Below, piece by piece: positions 16,252-23,722 of a stretch of 29,461 nt of DNA (position 1 is its first letter; each line of letters opens with the position of its first letter). The stretch is from DAONLM01 sp035406685 (GTDB lineage Bacteria > Spirochaetota > GWE2-31-10 > MWDO01): the NCBI GenBank assembly GCA_035406685.1, contig DAONLM010000014.1, forward strand, positions 1 to 29,461, in the 5' to 3' direction. The position numbers were made by a program, and so were the translations under genes. The notes under the pieces are model-generated. The model was not told the DNA's origin, did not search any database, and saw only the letters and a program-made list of their open reading frames with translations.

Positions 16252-17994
16252 TTATTTTTCGCACTTCTTATAATAGTGAGTATGTAAAATTTCGTGAGCC
16301 TTATGGCTACCTGGTTCTCCAAGAAATTCTTTATATAATTTCTGAATATATGGATTTTCATGAGACTTTCGTATTTTCTTTTTTTCATCTTCTGTATAGA
16401 TCATTTTTAGTCTTTTTTCGAGTAAAGATGTATCGCCGTGAATATATGGTTGACCGCCTCCATTTATACATCCACCAGGACATGCCATTATCTCAATTGC
16501 ATGATAATTAGCTTCCCCTTTTCTTATTTTTTCTAAAATTTTTCTTGCGTTTCCAAGTCCAGAAGTAACAGCAACTCTTAATTCTGTCCCATCTAAATCA
16601 ATAGTTGCCTCTTTTATACCTTCGAGTCCTCTAACTTCTGTAAAATTAACATTTTTTAACTCTTTTTTAGTTACTACTTCATAAGCAGTTCTTAATGCAG
16701 CCTCAAGAACTCCACCACTTACCCCAAAGATAACACCAGCACCTGTGGATTCTCCTAATGGATTGTCATAATCTTCATCTTTTAGTTTGCCAATGTTAAT
16801 TCCAGCCTCTTTAAACATTTTTGCAAGTTCTCTTGTAGTTAAGACATAGTCTACATCTGGAATACCATTTTTTATAAATTCTGGTCTTGCTGCTTCATAT
16901 TTTTTAGCAAGACATGGCATTATTGATACAACTATAAGATTTTCTGGTTTTATACCAATTTTTTCAGCATAGTAAGTCTTTGCTACAGCACCGAACATCT
17001 GTTGAGGAGATTTACAGGTAGAAGGTATATGAATGAGATCCGGGAATTGATATTCAAGAAAATTAACCCAACCAGGGCAACATGATGTTAATAATGGTAA
17101 GTTCTCTTTTTTCTTTAATCTCTCAACTAATTCATGAGCCTCTTCTAAAATAGTAAGATCTGCTGTAAAATTTGTATCAAACACAGCATCAAAACCAAGT
17201 CTTCGTAATCCAGCGACTAATTTACCGGTTGCAGCCTCTTCTTCTGTTAAATTAAACTCTTCACCTATTCCTACCCTCACTGCTGGTGCTGTTTGAACAA
17301 TGACCTTTTTAGTTGGGTCATTTATAGCCTGCCATACTTTCTTGATATAGTTTATCTCGGTAAGAGCCCCAGTAGGACATACATTTACACATTGGCCACA
17401 AAATACACAATTTGTATCATTTAAAGGTTTCATTTCAGCCGGAGCAACAACCGACATAAATCCTCTTTTATATCCGGTTAAAACTTTTACTGTTTGAATA
17501 TCATTACATGCTGTTTCACATCTTCTACACATAATACATTTATCAAGATTTCTATTTATCGCTCTACTGGATAGATCTGGCGGATACAAAGACATTTCCC
17601 CTTTATAGGTAAGATGTTCTATACCAAACTGTTTTGCCAGTGCCTGTAACTCACAATCAAGTGATTTTGAGCATACAAGACAATCAAATGGATGATCTGA
17701 TAATAGTAATTCGAGTACTATTCTTCTAATTTGAATAATTTCTGGTGTATTTGTTCTTATTATCATACCTTCCTGAATTGGAGTACAGCATGCTGGCATC
17801 ATTCTTGATTTACCATTTTGCTCAACTTCAACCATACAAACTCTACAAGATCCAGTTCTGTGTTCAATATTAAAGCTTTCTAAGTCTAAATGGCAGAGGG
17901 TAGGTATATAAACATCCACCTCTCTTGCCGCATCCAATATTGTAGAATCTTTAAAAACTTCAACACTTATATCATTTATAGTAACTCTTGCCAT
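16252..17994 (-). CDS. hndD: [FeFe]-hydrogenase catalytic subunit, HndD/HydA type
   Basis: Reduces protons or oxidises H2 at the H-cluster. Order in the 580 residues: [2Fe-2S] domain (C34, C50, C53, C69/70), His-Cys3 [4Fe-4S] site (H101, C105, C108, C114), two ferredoxin clusters (C153, C156, C159, C163; C196, C199, C202, C206), then the H domain. H-cluster motifs are complete: TSCCPGW (303-309), MPCLAKKYE (359-367) and MACPGGCINGGG (503-514). The C-terminal small-subunit region follows. Length matches the tetrameric Hnd type and is shorter than Thermotoga HydA, which carries an extra C-terminal domain. Last gene of the operon; maturases HydE, HydF and HydG are not in the window. Confidence 0.95.
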   Translation of the reverse strand: MARVTINDISVEVFKDSTILDAAREVDVYIPTLCHLDLESFNIEHRTGSCRVCMVEVEQNGKSRMMPACCTPIQEGMIIRTNTPEIIQIRRIVLELLLSDHPFDCLVCSKSLDCELQALAKQFGIEHLTYKGEMSLYPPDLSSRAINRNLDKCIMCRRCETACNDIQTVKVLTGYKRGFMSVVAPAEMKPLNDTNCVFCGQCVNVCPTGALTEINYIKKVWQAINDPTKKVIVQTAPAVRVGIGEEFNLTEEEAATGKLVAGLRRLGFDAVFDTNFTADLTILEEAHELVERLKKKENLPLLTSCCPGWVNFLEYQFPDLIHIPSTCKSPQQMFGAVAKTYYAEKIGIKPENLIVVSIMPCLAKKYEAARPEFIKNGIPDVDYVLTTRELAKMFKEAGINIGKLKDEDYDNPLGESTGAGVIFGVSGGVLEAALRTAYEVVTKKELKNVNFTEVRGLEGIKEATIDLDGTELRVAVTSGLGNARKILEKIRKGEANYHAIEIMACPGGCINGGGQPYIHGDTSLLEKRLKMIYTEDEKKKIRKSHENPYIQKLYKEFLGEPGSHKAHEILHTHYYKKCEK

Positions 17995-18008
17995 TTTTTA
18001 CCCCTTTT

Positions 18009-19469
18009 TTAAGAAACAATTATTGCATCAAATTTACAGTGCGTATAACATACGCCACATTTAATACACTCATCCTGATTGATAACATGCGGTTCCTTAG
18101 GTTTACCAGATATACATTGAACCGGACAGTTTCTTGCGCATCTGGTACATCCATTGCATTTTTCTGGGACAATTTGATATCTTAATAGAGACTTACATAC
18201 ACGTGATCTACATTTTTTATCTTTGATGTGTTCTTCATACTCATCTCTAAAATATCTTAATGTTGACAATACTGGATTTGGTGATGTCTGCCCAAGTCCA
18301 CAAAGTGATGCCTTTTTAATTGTATTACATAGCATTTCTATTCTTGGTATAATATTATCTTCTGCTTTACCAGTGGTAATTTGTTCGAGTAATTCATGTA
18401 GTCTTTTGTTTCCAACTCTACATGGTGTGCATTTACCACAACTTTCATCAATTATAAATTCAAGGAAGAATTTTGCAAAGTTAACCATACAATCATCTTC
18501 ATCCATTACAATCATACCACCTGATCCCATCATAGAGCCTATTGCTAAAAGATTGTCATAATCAATTGGTGTATCAATATTTTCTTTTGTAATACAACCA
18601 CCAGAAGGTCCACCTGTTTGAACAGCCTTAAATTCTTTATTATTTTTTATTCCACCACCAATCTCATATATTACTTCTCTTAAAGTGGTCCCCATAGGAA
18701 TTTCTATTAATCCTACTTTATTTATTTTACCAGCAAGAGCAAATACCTTTGTTCCGGGTGATTTTTGAGTACCTATTTTTCTAAACCATTCTGGACCATT
18801 TATAATAATAGGGCAGATATTAGCAAATGTTTCAACATTATTGACAATTGTAGGCTTACCCCATAAACCTTTTTGTGCTGGATATGGTGGTTTTACTACC
18901 GGTTCACCTCTTTTACCTTCTATTGATTTTATTAATGCTGTCTCTTCACCGCAGACAAACGCACCTGCACCATATTTTAACTCTATATCAAAAGAAAAAT
19001 TTGATCCAAGAATATTTTTGCCTAAGAAACCATACTCTTCTGCCTTTTCAATCGCAAATTTTAATCTCTCTATTGCAAGAGGATATTCTGCTCTTATGTA
19101 TATGATTCCCTTATTAGCACCAATGCAATAACCAGCAATGGTCATTGCTTCAAGCACAGAAAATGGATCCCCTTCTAAAACTGCTCTATCCATAAAAGCA
19201 CCTGGGTCTCCTTCATCTGCATTACATATAACAAATTTTTCATCGCTTTTTTCTTTTGCAGCAGCAGCCCATTTTAATCCAGTTGGGAATCCGCCGCCTC
19301 CTCTACCTCTTAATCCAGAATCTGTAATGATTTTAATAACATCTTCTGGTTTTTTTTCAAAAAGAGATAAGATTAATGCCTCATATCCTCTTGCATTTAT
19401 ATATTCTTCTATGCTTTCTGGATTAATTCTACCGCAATTTCTTAATGCTATTCTAACCTGTTTTATCAT
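18009..19469 (-). CDS. hndC: NAD(P)H-binding flavoprotein subunit of hydrogenase (NuoF-like)
   Basis: Carries FMN and the NAD(P)H site and is the electron-entry, possibly bifurcating, subunit. In 486 residues: GLRGRGGGGFPTGLKW (nucleotide loop), NADEGDPGAFMDR (FMN), the NuoF [4Fe-4S] motif ESCGKCTPCR with its later Cys in SLCGLGQ, then a C-terminal two-cluster ferredoxin (CNGCTRCARNCP and CIKCGVCYTHC). It lacks the N-terminal thioredoxin-like domain of Thermotoga HydB; that function is supplied by the separate gene just upstream. The C-terminal ferredoxin distinguishes it from complex I NuoF. ATG with AGAGGG upstream; 14 bases before the catalytic subunit. Confidence 0.94.
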   Translation of the reverse strand: MIKQVRIALRNCGRINPESIEEYINARGYEALILSLFEKKPEDVIKIITDSGLRGRGGGGFPTGLKWAAAAKEKSDEKFVICNADEGDPGAFMDRAVLEGDPFSVLEAMTIAGYCIGANKGIIYIRAEYPLAIERLKFAIEKAEEYGFLGKNILGSNFSFDIELKYGAGAFVCGEETALIKSIEGKRGEPVVKPPYPAQKGLWGKPTIVNNVETFANICPIIINGPEWFRKIGTQKSPGTKVFALAGKINKVGLIEIPMGTTLREVIYEIGGGIKNNKEFKAVQTGGPSGGCITKENIDTPIDYDNLLAIGSMMGSGGMIVMDEDDCMVNFAKFFLEFIIDESCGKCTPCRVGNKRLHELLEQITTGKAEDNIIPRIEMLCNTIKKASLCGLGQTSPNPVLSTLRYFRDEYEEHIKDKKCRSRVCKSLLRYQIVPEKCNGCTRCARNCPVQCISGKPKEPHVINQDECIKCGVCYTHCKFDAIIVS

Positions 19470-19487
19470 AATTATAACCCTCTTTTT

Positions 19488-19853
19488 TTATTCAAAATTT
19501 CTTGGTATTACATATTGACTCTCAAGAGCCTTATTCATAATATGAATTTCAACTACATCAGGTGTATTTTCTGGCGTTAAATGGCCTAATATTACAGAAT
19601 TACCGTTAGGATATACCACTTCTACTGTTGGTTCTGCATAACAATAGCCAACACATCCGACTCTTATTAACTCTACATTTTTTAAATTTTTATCAGAAAT
19701 TTCTTTTTTAATAACCTCTTCAACTTTTTTAGCACCAGCAGCCTGCCCACAGGTACCAAAACCAATTAATACTTTTATGTTTTTATTTTTTTCCATATTT
19801 TTCTTAATTTCATCTCTTAATTTATAGAATTCATTGACATTTTTTATTTTCAT
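19488..19853 (-). CDS. hndB: [2Fe-2S] thioredoxin-fold subunit of hydrogenase, HndB type
   Basis: A small electron-transfer subunit (121 residues) with the thioredoxin-like ferredoxin fold. Ligands sit in GTCGQAAGAKKV and RVGCVGYCYAEP, which match HndB and the N-terminus of HydB. I place the start at the ATG at 19853, where GGGGGTG lies six bases upstream and overlaps the end of hndA. An in-frame TTG at 19874 gives only a 7-residue extension and would sit upstream of that site. One base separates it from the hndA stop and 18 bases from hndC, indicating one transcript. Confidence 0.9.
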   Translation of the reverse strand: MKIKNVNEFYKLRDEIKKNMEKNKNIKVLIGFGTCGQAAGAKKVEEVIKKEISDKNLKNVELIRVGCVGYCYAEPTVEVVYPNGNSVILGHLTPENTPDVVEIHIMNKALESQYVIPRNFE

Positions 19854-19854
19854 G

Positions 19855-20397
19855 CTATTCACCCCCTTTTTCAATAGCTTCTGCTAATTTTATACTATCA
19901 GCCATAATATCCCCAACCATTTTTGGGTTGACATTACCATAAACCTTGTTATTTACCATTACAACAGGAGCAAGTCCGCAAGCACCTACACATCTTAATA
20001 TATCAAGAGAAAATTTTCCATCAGGGGTAAGTTCACCAGCCTTAATATTTAAGAAATTCTCAAACTCCTGTAAAACTTTTTCTGCTCCTTTAACAAAGCA
20101 TGCTGTGCCCATACAGATACTTATTGTAACTTTCCCTTTTGGAACAGTAGTAAAAAAGTTATAAAAACTTATAACACCAGAGACTTCAGAATGGCAGATG
20201 TTTAGTTTTTTAGCAACAAATTTTTGTACCTCTTCTGGTAAATAGCCAAAAAGACTCTGAGCTTTATGTAGAATCTGAATTAAATATCCTTTTCTCCGTT
20301 CATCTTCAAGGTCTATATTTAGACTACCTATAAAACTACTTAACTTATTATAAAGTTCCTCTGATAAAACATTTTTTTCACATCTTGTACTACTCAA
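19855..20397 (-). CDS. hndA: [2Fe-2S] subunit of hydrogenase (NuoE-like), first gene
   Basis: NuoE-like subunit, 180 residues, that passes electrons between the flavoprotein and the other clusters. A helical N-terminus (LIQILHKAQSLFGYLPEEVQ) is followed by a thioredoxin-like domain with the four ligands in CMGTAC and CVGAC. The start codon is TTG at 20397, chosen because GGAGG lies seven bases upstream and no ATG is near. The gene heads the hndABCD-order operon. Alone it could be complex I or a formate dehydrogenase subunit, but the H-cluster protein downstream settles the complex. Confidence 0.92.
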   Translation of the reverse strand: MSSTRCEKNVLSEELYNKLSSFIGSLNIDLEDERRKGYLIQILHKAQSLFGYLPEEVQKFVAKKLNICHSEVSGVISFYNFFTTVPKGKVTISICMGTACFVKGAEKVLQEFENFLNIKAGELTPDGKFSLDILRCVGACGLAPVVMVNNKVYGNVNPKMVGDIMADSIKLAEAIEKGGE

Positions 20398-20424
20398 TTT
20401 AAACCTCCATATATTTAAGATTTT

Positions 20425-20440
20425 AGGCCATTACTGGTCT
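20425..20440. promoter_or_regulatory. Imperfect palindrome in the hydrogenase leader
   Basis: AGGCCATTACTGGTCT pairs end to end with one G-T wobble around a TTAC centre. It lies about 30 bases before the hndA start. It could be an operator or a leader hairpin. It is not a Rex-type site. A possible -10, TATAAT on the minus strand at 20510-20505, lies upstream, but its -35 spacing is poor. Confidence 0.4.
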
Positions 20441-20542
20441 ATAAAATTATTTTTTAACTAAAGAATAAATAAGACTTTTAAAATTTTGATATTTTAGAAA
20501 TACTATTATATACTACTTTTTAAATTTAAAATCAAATAAAAT

Positions 20543-22198
20543 TTAATCTATTAGATCAACAAATGTTGAATATTCTCTTGCTATTTGATCCTGTTCTAAA
20601 TATTTTTCTCTTCCACTTCCTAAATTAAATCTTTTCATTACTTTTAAGATATCATCAAAAATAAAATTTTCCTTGTTATTTTCTTTTATTTTCTTTTCTG
20701 ATTTTAATTGTGTAGATAACATTTTAAATTCAGCAGGAGAAAAATCAGAAAAAACCTGTTCCAATTCCTTTTTTTGTTTTTCAGTTAGACAATTATAATC
20801 AATATCTACATCATTTAAAATATTTTTAAGAAAATCGATTCTATCTTCCCCTTTTGGGTTAAAAAATCCGATTTTAATCTCAAGTCTTCTTATAAAATCC
20901 GGGAGTAACAGATCTGGTCTTGAAGTAATAAAAACCCAGATTATTCTTCCTCTATTTTTGGGATCTCCCATCATTTTTATAAAATTACCTGTGAGTCTCT
21001 TTTCTGTTTCATGGACATTTTCTCCCCTTCCACCAAACATTGTATCTGCTTCATCAATAAATACCATTACATTTTTAAAAGACTCAAGAACATTCTTTAC
21101 TCTTTCAAATATAATGTCCGTTTCCCCTAGATATTTTTGTCTTAAATTTTTTAATTCTATGCAGAGCCAGCCGAGTTCTTTTGCAAATGCTTCCATTATA
21201 TATGTCTTACCAACCCCATTTCTACCACAGATAAGATATCCCCTTGGTATAATCTTAGGATCATTTAATTTAATAATTTTAACCTGTCTTAATAACTCTT
21301 CTTTTATTTTTCTTGCCCCATATATTGCTTCAAACCCATGATCTGGATTTATCACTCTTATATAATCACCAATTGTTCCAATGATAGCCTCTTCTGTTTT
21401 TGATAATATACTTTCTTCGGTCAATGGTTGGTTTTTATATTTTATATTCATAAGAATGTGTTTTATGCCATTTAAATTTAATCCAGCCGTAAGATCAGTT
21501 GCTCTATCAATGGTAATTTTATTTTCTATTTTTATCTTTTCTATTTGTTCTTGAATAAACTCTTTTCTTTGTTCAAAATCTGGATAATCTATTACTATAT
21601 TTTTAATTGCTGGCAAATTTACTATTGATCTCTGAATTTCCGAGACAGTCTGAGAGATAAAAACCATTAAATGATTTGATTTTATAAAGTTATCTTCTGT
21701 AAGCCAGTCTCTTAAAAAGACAAGTTTCTGCCTATCAGAATCAAACATTCTTGATATTTCAGCCTCAGGAATAACTGTTTCTGCATGTTCAATGAGAATA
21801 GCAAAAGGTTTTGAAAAAATTTTATCATCTTTAAAACTTATATCTACTGCTTCTTTAAGGAGTCTTAATCCTTCAAGGGGGGATATCCTTGAACTGGCGA
21901 TACTCTTTATTACCCAGTTTCTTTTATCGTCCAGTTTATCAAAGAATGTTAAATTCTGGGATAATATTTCTATAAAGTCGTCTCTATCTTTTTTAGTGAC
22001 AAAATTAACACCTTCTGCAATATTGAATTTAATTATAAGACGAGTATTACTTAATTTCTTTACTAAAAAATCAATAAGATTATAATATTCGTTTTCATAT
22101 TTGAAAATGTCATAGATGTTTCCTGATAGAATAAATTGATTGTATTCCCCAGATAAAAAACTGCTGGAAAATTCTAAAAAGAAATTATATTCTGTCAT
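20543..22198 (-). CDS. Two-module AAA+ ATPase, first module degenerate
   Basis: A 551-residue protein. The C-terminal AAA+ module (about 280-480) has Walker A GRNGVGKTY, Walker B VMVFIDEADTMFG and an Arg-rich SRPDLLLPDFIRRLEIKI segment that fits the sensor-1/arginine-finger region. The N-terminal module (about 1-260) keeps AAA-like strand spacing (PFAILIEHAETVIPEAEISR and HLMVFISQT) but has no Walker A. The plan resembles Ycf46-like and SpoVK/CbbX-like ATPases, which remodel protein complexes; the substrate is unknown. Monocistronic: own promoter upstream and a separate operon downstream. No clear ribosome binding site precedes the ATG. Confidence 0.85.
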   Translation of the reverse strand: MTEYNFFLEFSSSFLSGEYNQFILSGNIYDIFKYENEYYNLIDFLVKKLSNTRLIIKFNIAEGVNFVTKKDRDDFIEILSQNLTFFDKLDDKRNWVIKSIASSRISPLEGLRLLKEAVDISFKDDKIFSKPFAILIEHAETVIPEAEISRMFDSDRQKLVFLRDWLTEDNFIKSNHLMVFISQTVSEIQRSIVNLPAIKNIVIDYPDFEQRKEFIQEQIEKIKIENKITIDRATDLTAGLNLNGIKHILMNIKYKNQPLTEESILSKTEEAIIGTIGDYIRVINPDHGFEAIYGARKIKEELLRQVKIIKLNDPKIIPRGYLICGRNGVGKTYIMEAFAKELGWLCIELKNLRQKYLGETDIIFERVKNVLESFKNVMVFIDEADTMFGGRGENVHETEKRLTGNFIKMMGDPKNRGRIIWVFITSRPDLLLPDFIRRLEIKIGFFNPKGEDRIDFLKNILNDVDIDYNCLTEKQKKELEQVFSDFSPAEFKMLSTQLKSEKKIKENNKENFIFDDILKVMKRFNLGSGREKYLEQDQIAREYSTFVDLID

Positions 22199-22231
22199 AT
22201 TTAAAATCTTAAATATTAAATTATTGAAATT

Positions 22232-22260
22232 CTTATATCAGAAATTAGCTGTTTTGTCAA
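22232..22260 (-). promoter_or_regulatory. Consensus promoter of the AAA+ gene
   Basis: On the minus strand TTGACA (22260-22255), a 17-bp spacer and TATAAG (22237-22232). The leader to the ATG at 22198 would be about 27 bases. The same two hexamers and spacing precede the tRNA genes. Confidence 0.65.
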
Positions 22261-22324
22261 AAGAATTATTTTTTTTTAAAAAAAATAAAAAATGTATTTA
22301 AGTTATAATATGGTAGTGAGAAAA

Positions 22325-22500
22325 TTTTTATAATATAACAACTATTATTTATAGGGAAATATATGCGACATATGTCGTAGTTAGTGAGTGGTATATCTTT
22401 ATAAAATAACTATTATTTTTTTATAAAATAAATAGGACATATCTCATACTGCTTAAAGATATTTTAATAAATATAACAATAATTTTTTATAGATATAAAT
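22325..22500. repeat. Degenerate ~68-bp tandem repeat, about 2.5 units
   Basis: ACTATTATTT at 22341 recurs at 22409, and ACAATAATTT follows at 22476. GACAT at 22367 recurs at 22436. Both landmarks give a period of 67-69 bases. Units have drifted and the third is partial. Confidence 0.55.
22366..22377. repeat. 12-bp perfect palindrome within the tandem repeat
   Basis: CGACATATGTCG reads the same on both strands. The second repeat unit has the weaker GGACATATCTC at the matching place. It is a candidate protein-binding site. Confidence 0.5.
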
Positions 22501-22534
22501 TTTATTGTAAAGTTTTTTAAAATATTAATATTTT

Positions 22535-22592
22535 CAAGCAAGTATACCCCACATACTCCCACTATTTAAGAGTATGCGAAGCATCCTTGCTT
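22535..22592. repeat. Nested hairpin, possible orphan end of the transposase element
   Basis: AAGCAAG (22536-22542) pairs with CTTGCTT (22586-22592), and inside it CATACTC (22552-22558) pairs with GAGTATG (22570-22576). The left arm CAAGCAAGTAT equals 341-351 next to the transposase gene, and CATA-pyrimidine-TCC then TTAAG follow in both. A T-rich run after the hairpin could also make it a plus-strand terminator, but no plus-strand gene precedes it. Confidence 0.5.
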
Positions 22593-22640
22593 TGTTTTTT
22601 CTATCAATATTGAAAAAATCTATTTTTTTGAATATAAAAA

Positions 22641-23609
22641 TTATAGATTATCAACATTTATATCCATTATATCATATATGTTTTCATTGCCTTTTTTAAG
22701 CATGTTGTAAAATTTTTTTTCTTTTACACTTGGACTACCGAGAGGATTCTTGTTTATAGGATCCACAATCCTTCTCATGCCAGCCAGAGTTATTGCATAA
22801 AATGTCTCATTAATTTTTATTGGCTTATAAGAAAGAGACTTTAAAGTTTCATATACCTTATTTTTTTCTTCAGTTGTTATATCTGGTTTTAATACATATT
22901 TTCTAAAACTCTCTTCTTTTTTATACGCATTCATTAAAATATTTTTTTGATTTGCATCGTTTATTTTAGGTAAAAAATCTTTTTCAAAATAACTTATTTC
23001 AAAATCACCAGGAACATCATTTACAGTTTTTAAATCAATTACTTTTACCCCTATTTTAAAGAATTTTTTAAACATTTCAAAATATAGATTTCTTCTCTCT
23101 GGATAGAATTTTTCTGTATTAAAAGTATTGCTCTCCTGAAGTCTTTTTATAAGCTCGTTATCAAGCATTGCCCAGATATAATTAAACTCATATTTTTTCA
23201 TTGGATCATAAGAATGAATCTCTCCATTCTTAATTAAAAATATTGCTGGTATATCAACTTTATAATCATTTAAAGGGCTTGCCCCACAAAATACTGGATA
23301 TTTAATATTATTATTTTTTACATATTCTTCAACTTTATCTGGCTGCTCACTCGAATATCCTAGTATAATAAAATTTTCATTCTTAAAAGTATCATATATT
23401 AGATTTAGATAAGAAGCAGTGTTTTCAACTGATATTCCCCATGTCTTAAAATATTCTACCACTACAATTTTATTATTCAATTCCTCATTTGTTAATTCTT
23501 TTGTATTAAACCATGCTTCTGCCTTTGTAATAATATTTATTTTATCACCGGCAACTAAAGAGAATATTGCTATTATGCAAAAAAATAAAATAAATAATTT
23601 TTGTTTCAT
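22641..23609 (-). CDS. Exported thioredoxin-fold protein without active-site cysteines
   Basis: 322 residues: signal peptide (about 1-21, cut after VAG), then a TlpA/AhpC-like thioredoxin fold (about 25-155) with VVVEYFKTW, a cis-Pro loop DIPAIFLIKNGEI and matching strand order. The active site normally read WCxxC is W57-G-I-S-V61, so both cysteines are lost and thiol exchange is not expected. The C-terminal half (about 160-322) is helical with no recognised family. It is probably a periplasmic binding or scaffold protein. Strong AAGGAGG before ATG; transcribed alone from a promoter facing away from fapA. Confidence 0.75.
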   Translation of the reverse strand: MKQKLFILFFCIIAIFSLVAGDKINIITKAEAWFNTKELTNEELNNKIVVVEYFKTWGISVENTASYLNLIYDTFKNENFIILGYSSEQPDKVEEYVKNNNIKYPVFCGASPLNDYKVDIPAIFLIKNGEIHSYDPMKKYEFNYIWAMLDNELIKRLQESNTFNTEKFYPERRNLYFEMFKKFFKIGVKVIDLKTVNDVPGDFEISYFEKDFLPKINDANQKNILMNAYKKEESFRKYVLKPDITTEEKNKVYETLKSLSYKPIKINETFYAITLAGMRRIVDPINKNPLGSPSVKEKKFYNMLKKGNENIYDIMDINVDNL

Positions 23610-23645
23610 TTCAATTCCTCCTTAAAATATACTTCTTTTAAATTA

Positions 23646-23654
23646 ATTATAGCA
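23646..23654 (-). promoter_or_regulatory. Extended -10 promoter of the thioredoxin-fold gene
   Basis: On the minus strand TGCTATAAT is an extended -10 (TGnTATAAT) with a perfect hexamer and no good -35. The leader to ATG would be about 30 bases. Confidence 0.5.
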
Positions 23655-23669
23655 TAAAAATAAAAAAAA

Positions 23670-23678
23670 TGGTATAAT
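23670..23678 (+). promoter_or_regulatory. Extended -10 promoter of fapA
   Basis: TGGTATAAT is an extended -10 with a perfect hexamer and no good -35. It faces away from the minus-strand promoter 16 bases to its left, so RNA polymerase footprints would overlap. Confidence 0.5.
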
Positions 23679-23722
23679 TTGTAAAGAAAAATTACAATTT
23701 TTTGGAGTAACTGAGAGTCGAA

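Larger units (their letters stand above)
22199..22640. other. 442-base noncoding region between AAA+ and thioredoxin-fold genes
   Basis: No credible gene on either strand. It holds the AAA+ promoter (22232-22260), a degenerate ~68-bp tandem repeat with a 12-bp palindrome (22325-22500) and a long hairpin (22535-22592), each listed separately. Confidence 0.7.

Noticed and set aside
16252..20397. Respiratory complex I (NuoE/F/G) fragment
   Set aside because: The largest subunit has all three H-cluster motifs and the flavoprotein has the C-terminal ferredoxin of hydrogenases; no membrane subunits are present.
20425..20440. Rex-type redox operator for the hydrogenase operon
   Set aside because: The palindrome does not match the known Rex site pattern TTGTG-n-CACAA; only an unnamed palindrome is reported.
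22325..22500. CRISPR array
   Set aside because: Only about 2.5 drifted units with no conserved short repeat plus unique spacers, and no cas genes in the window.
22586..22602. Intrinsic terminator formed by the 22535-22592 hairpin and following T-rich run
   Set aside because: It would act on the plus strand, where no gene is transcribed into it; kept as a repeat feature instead.
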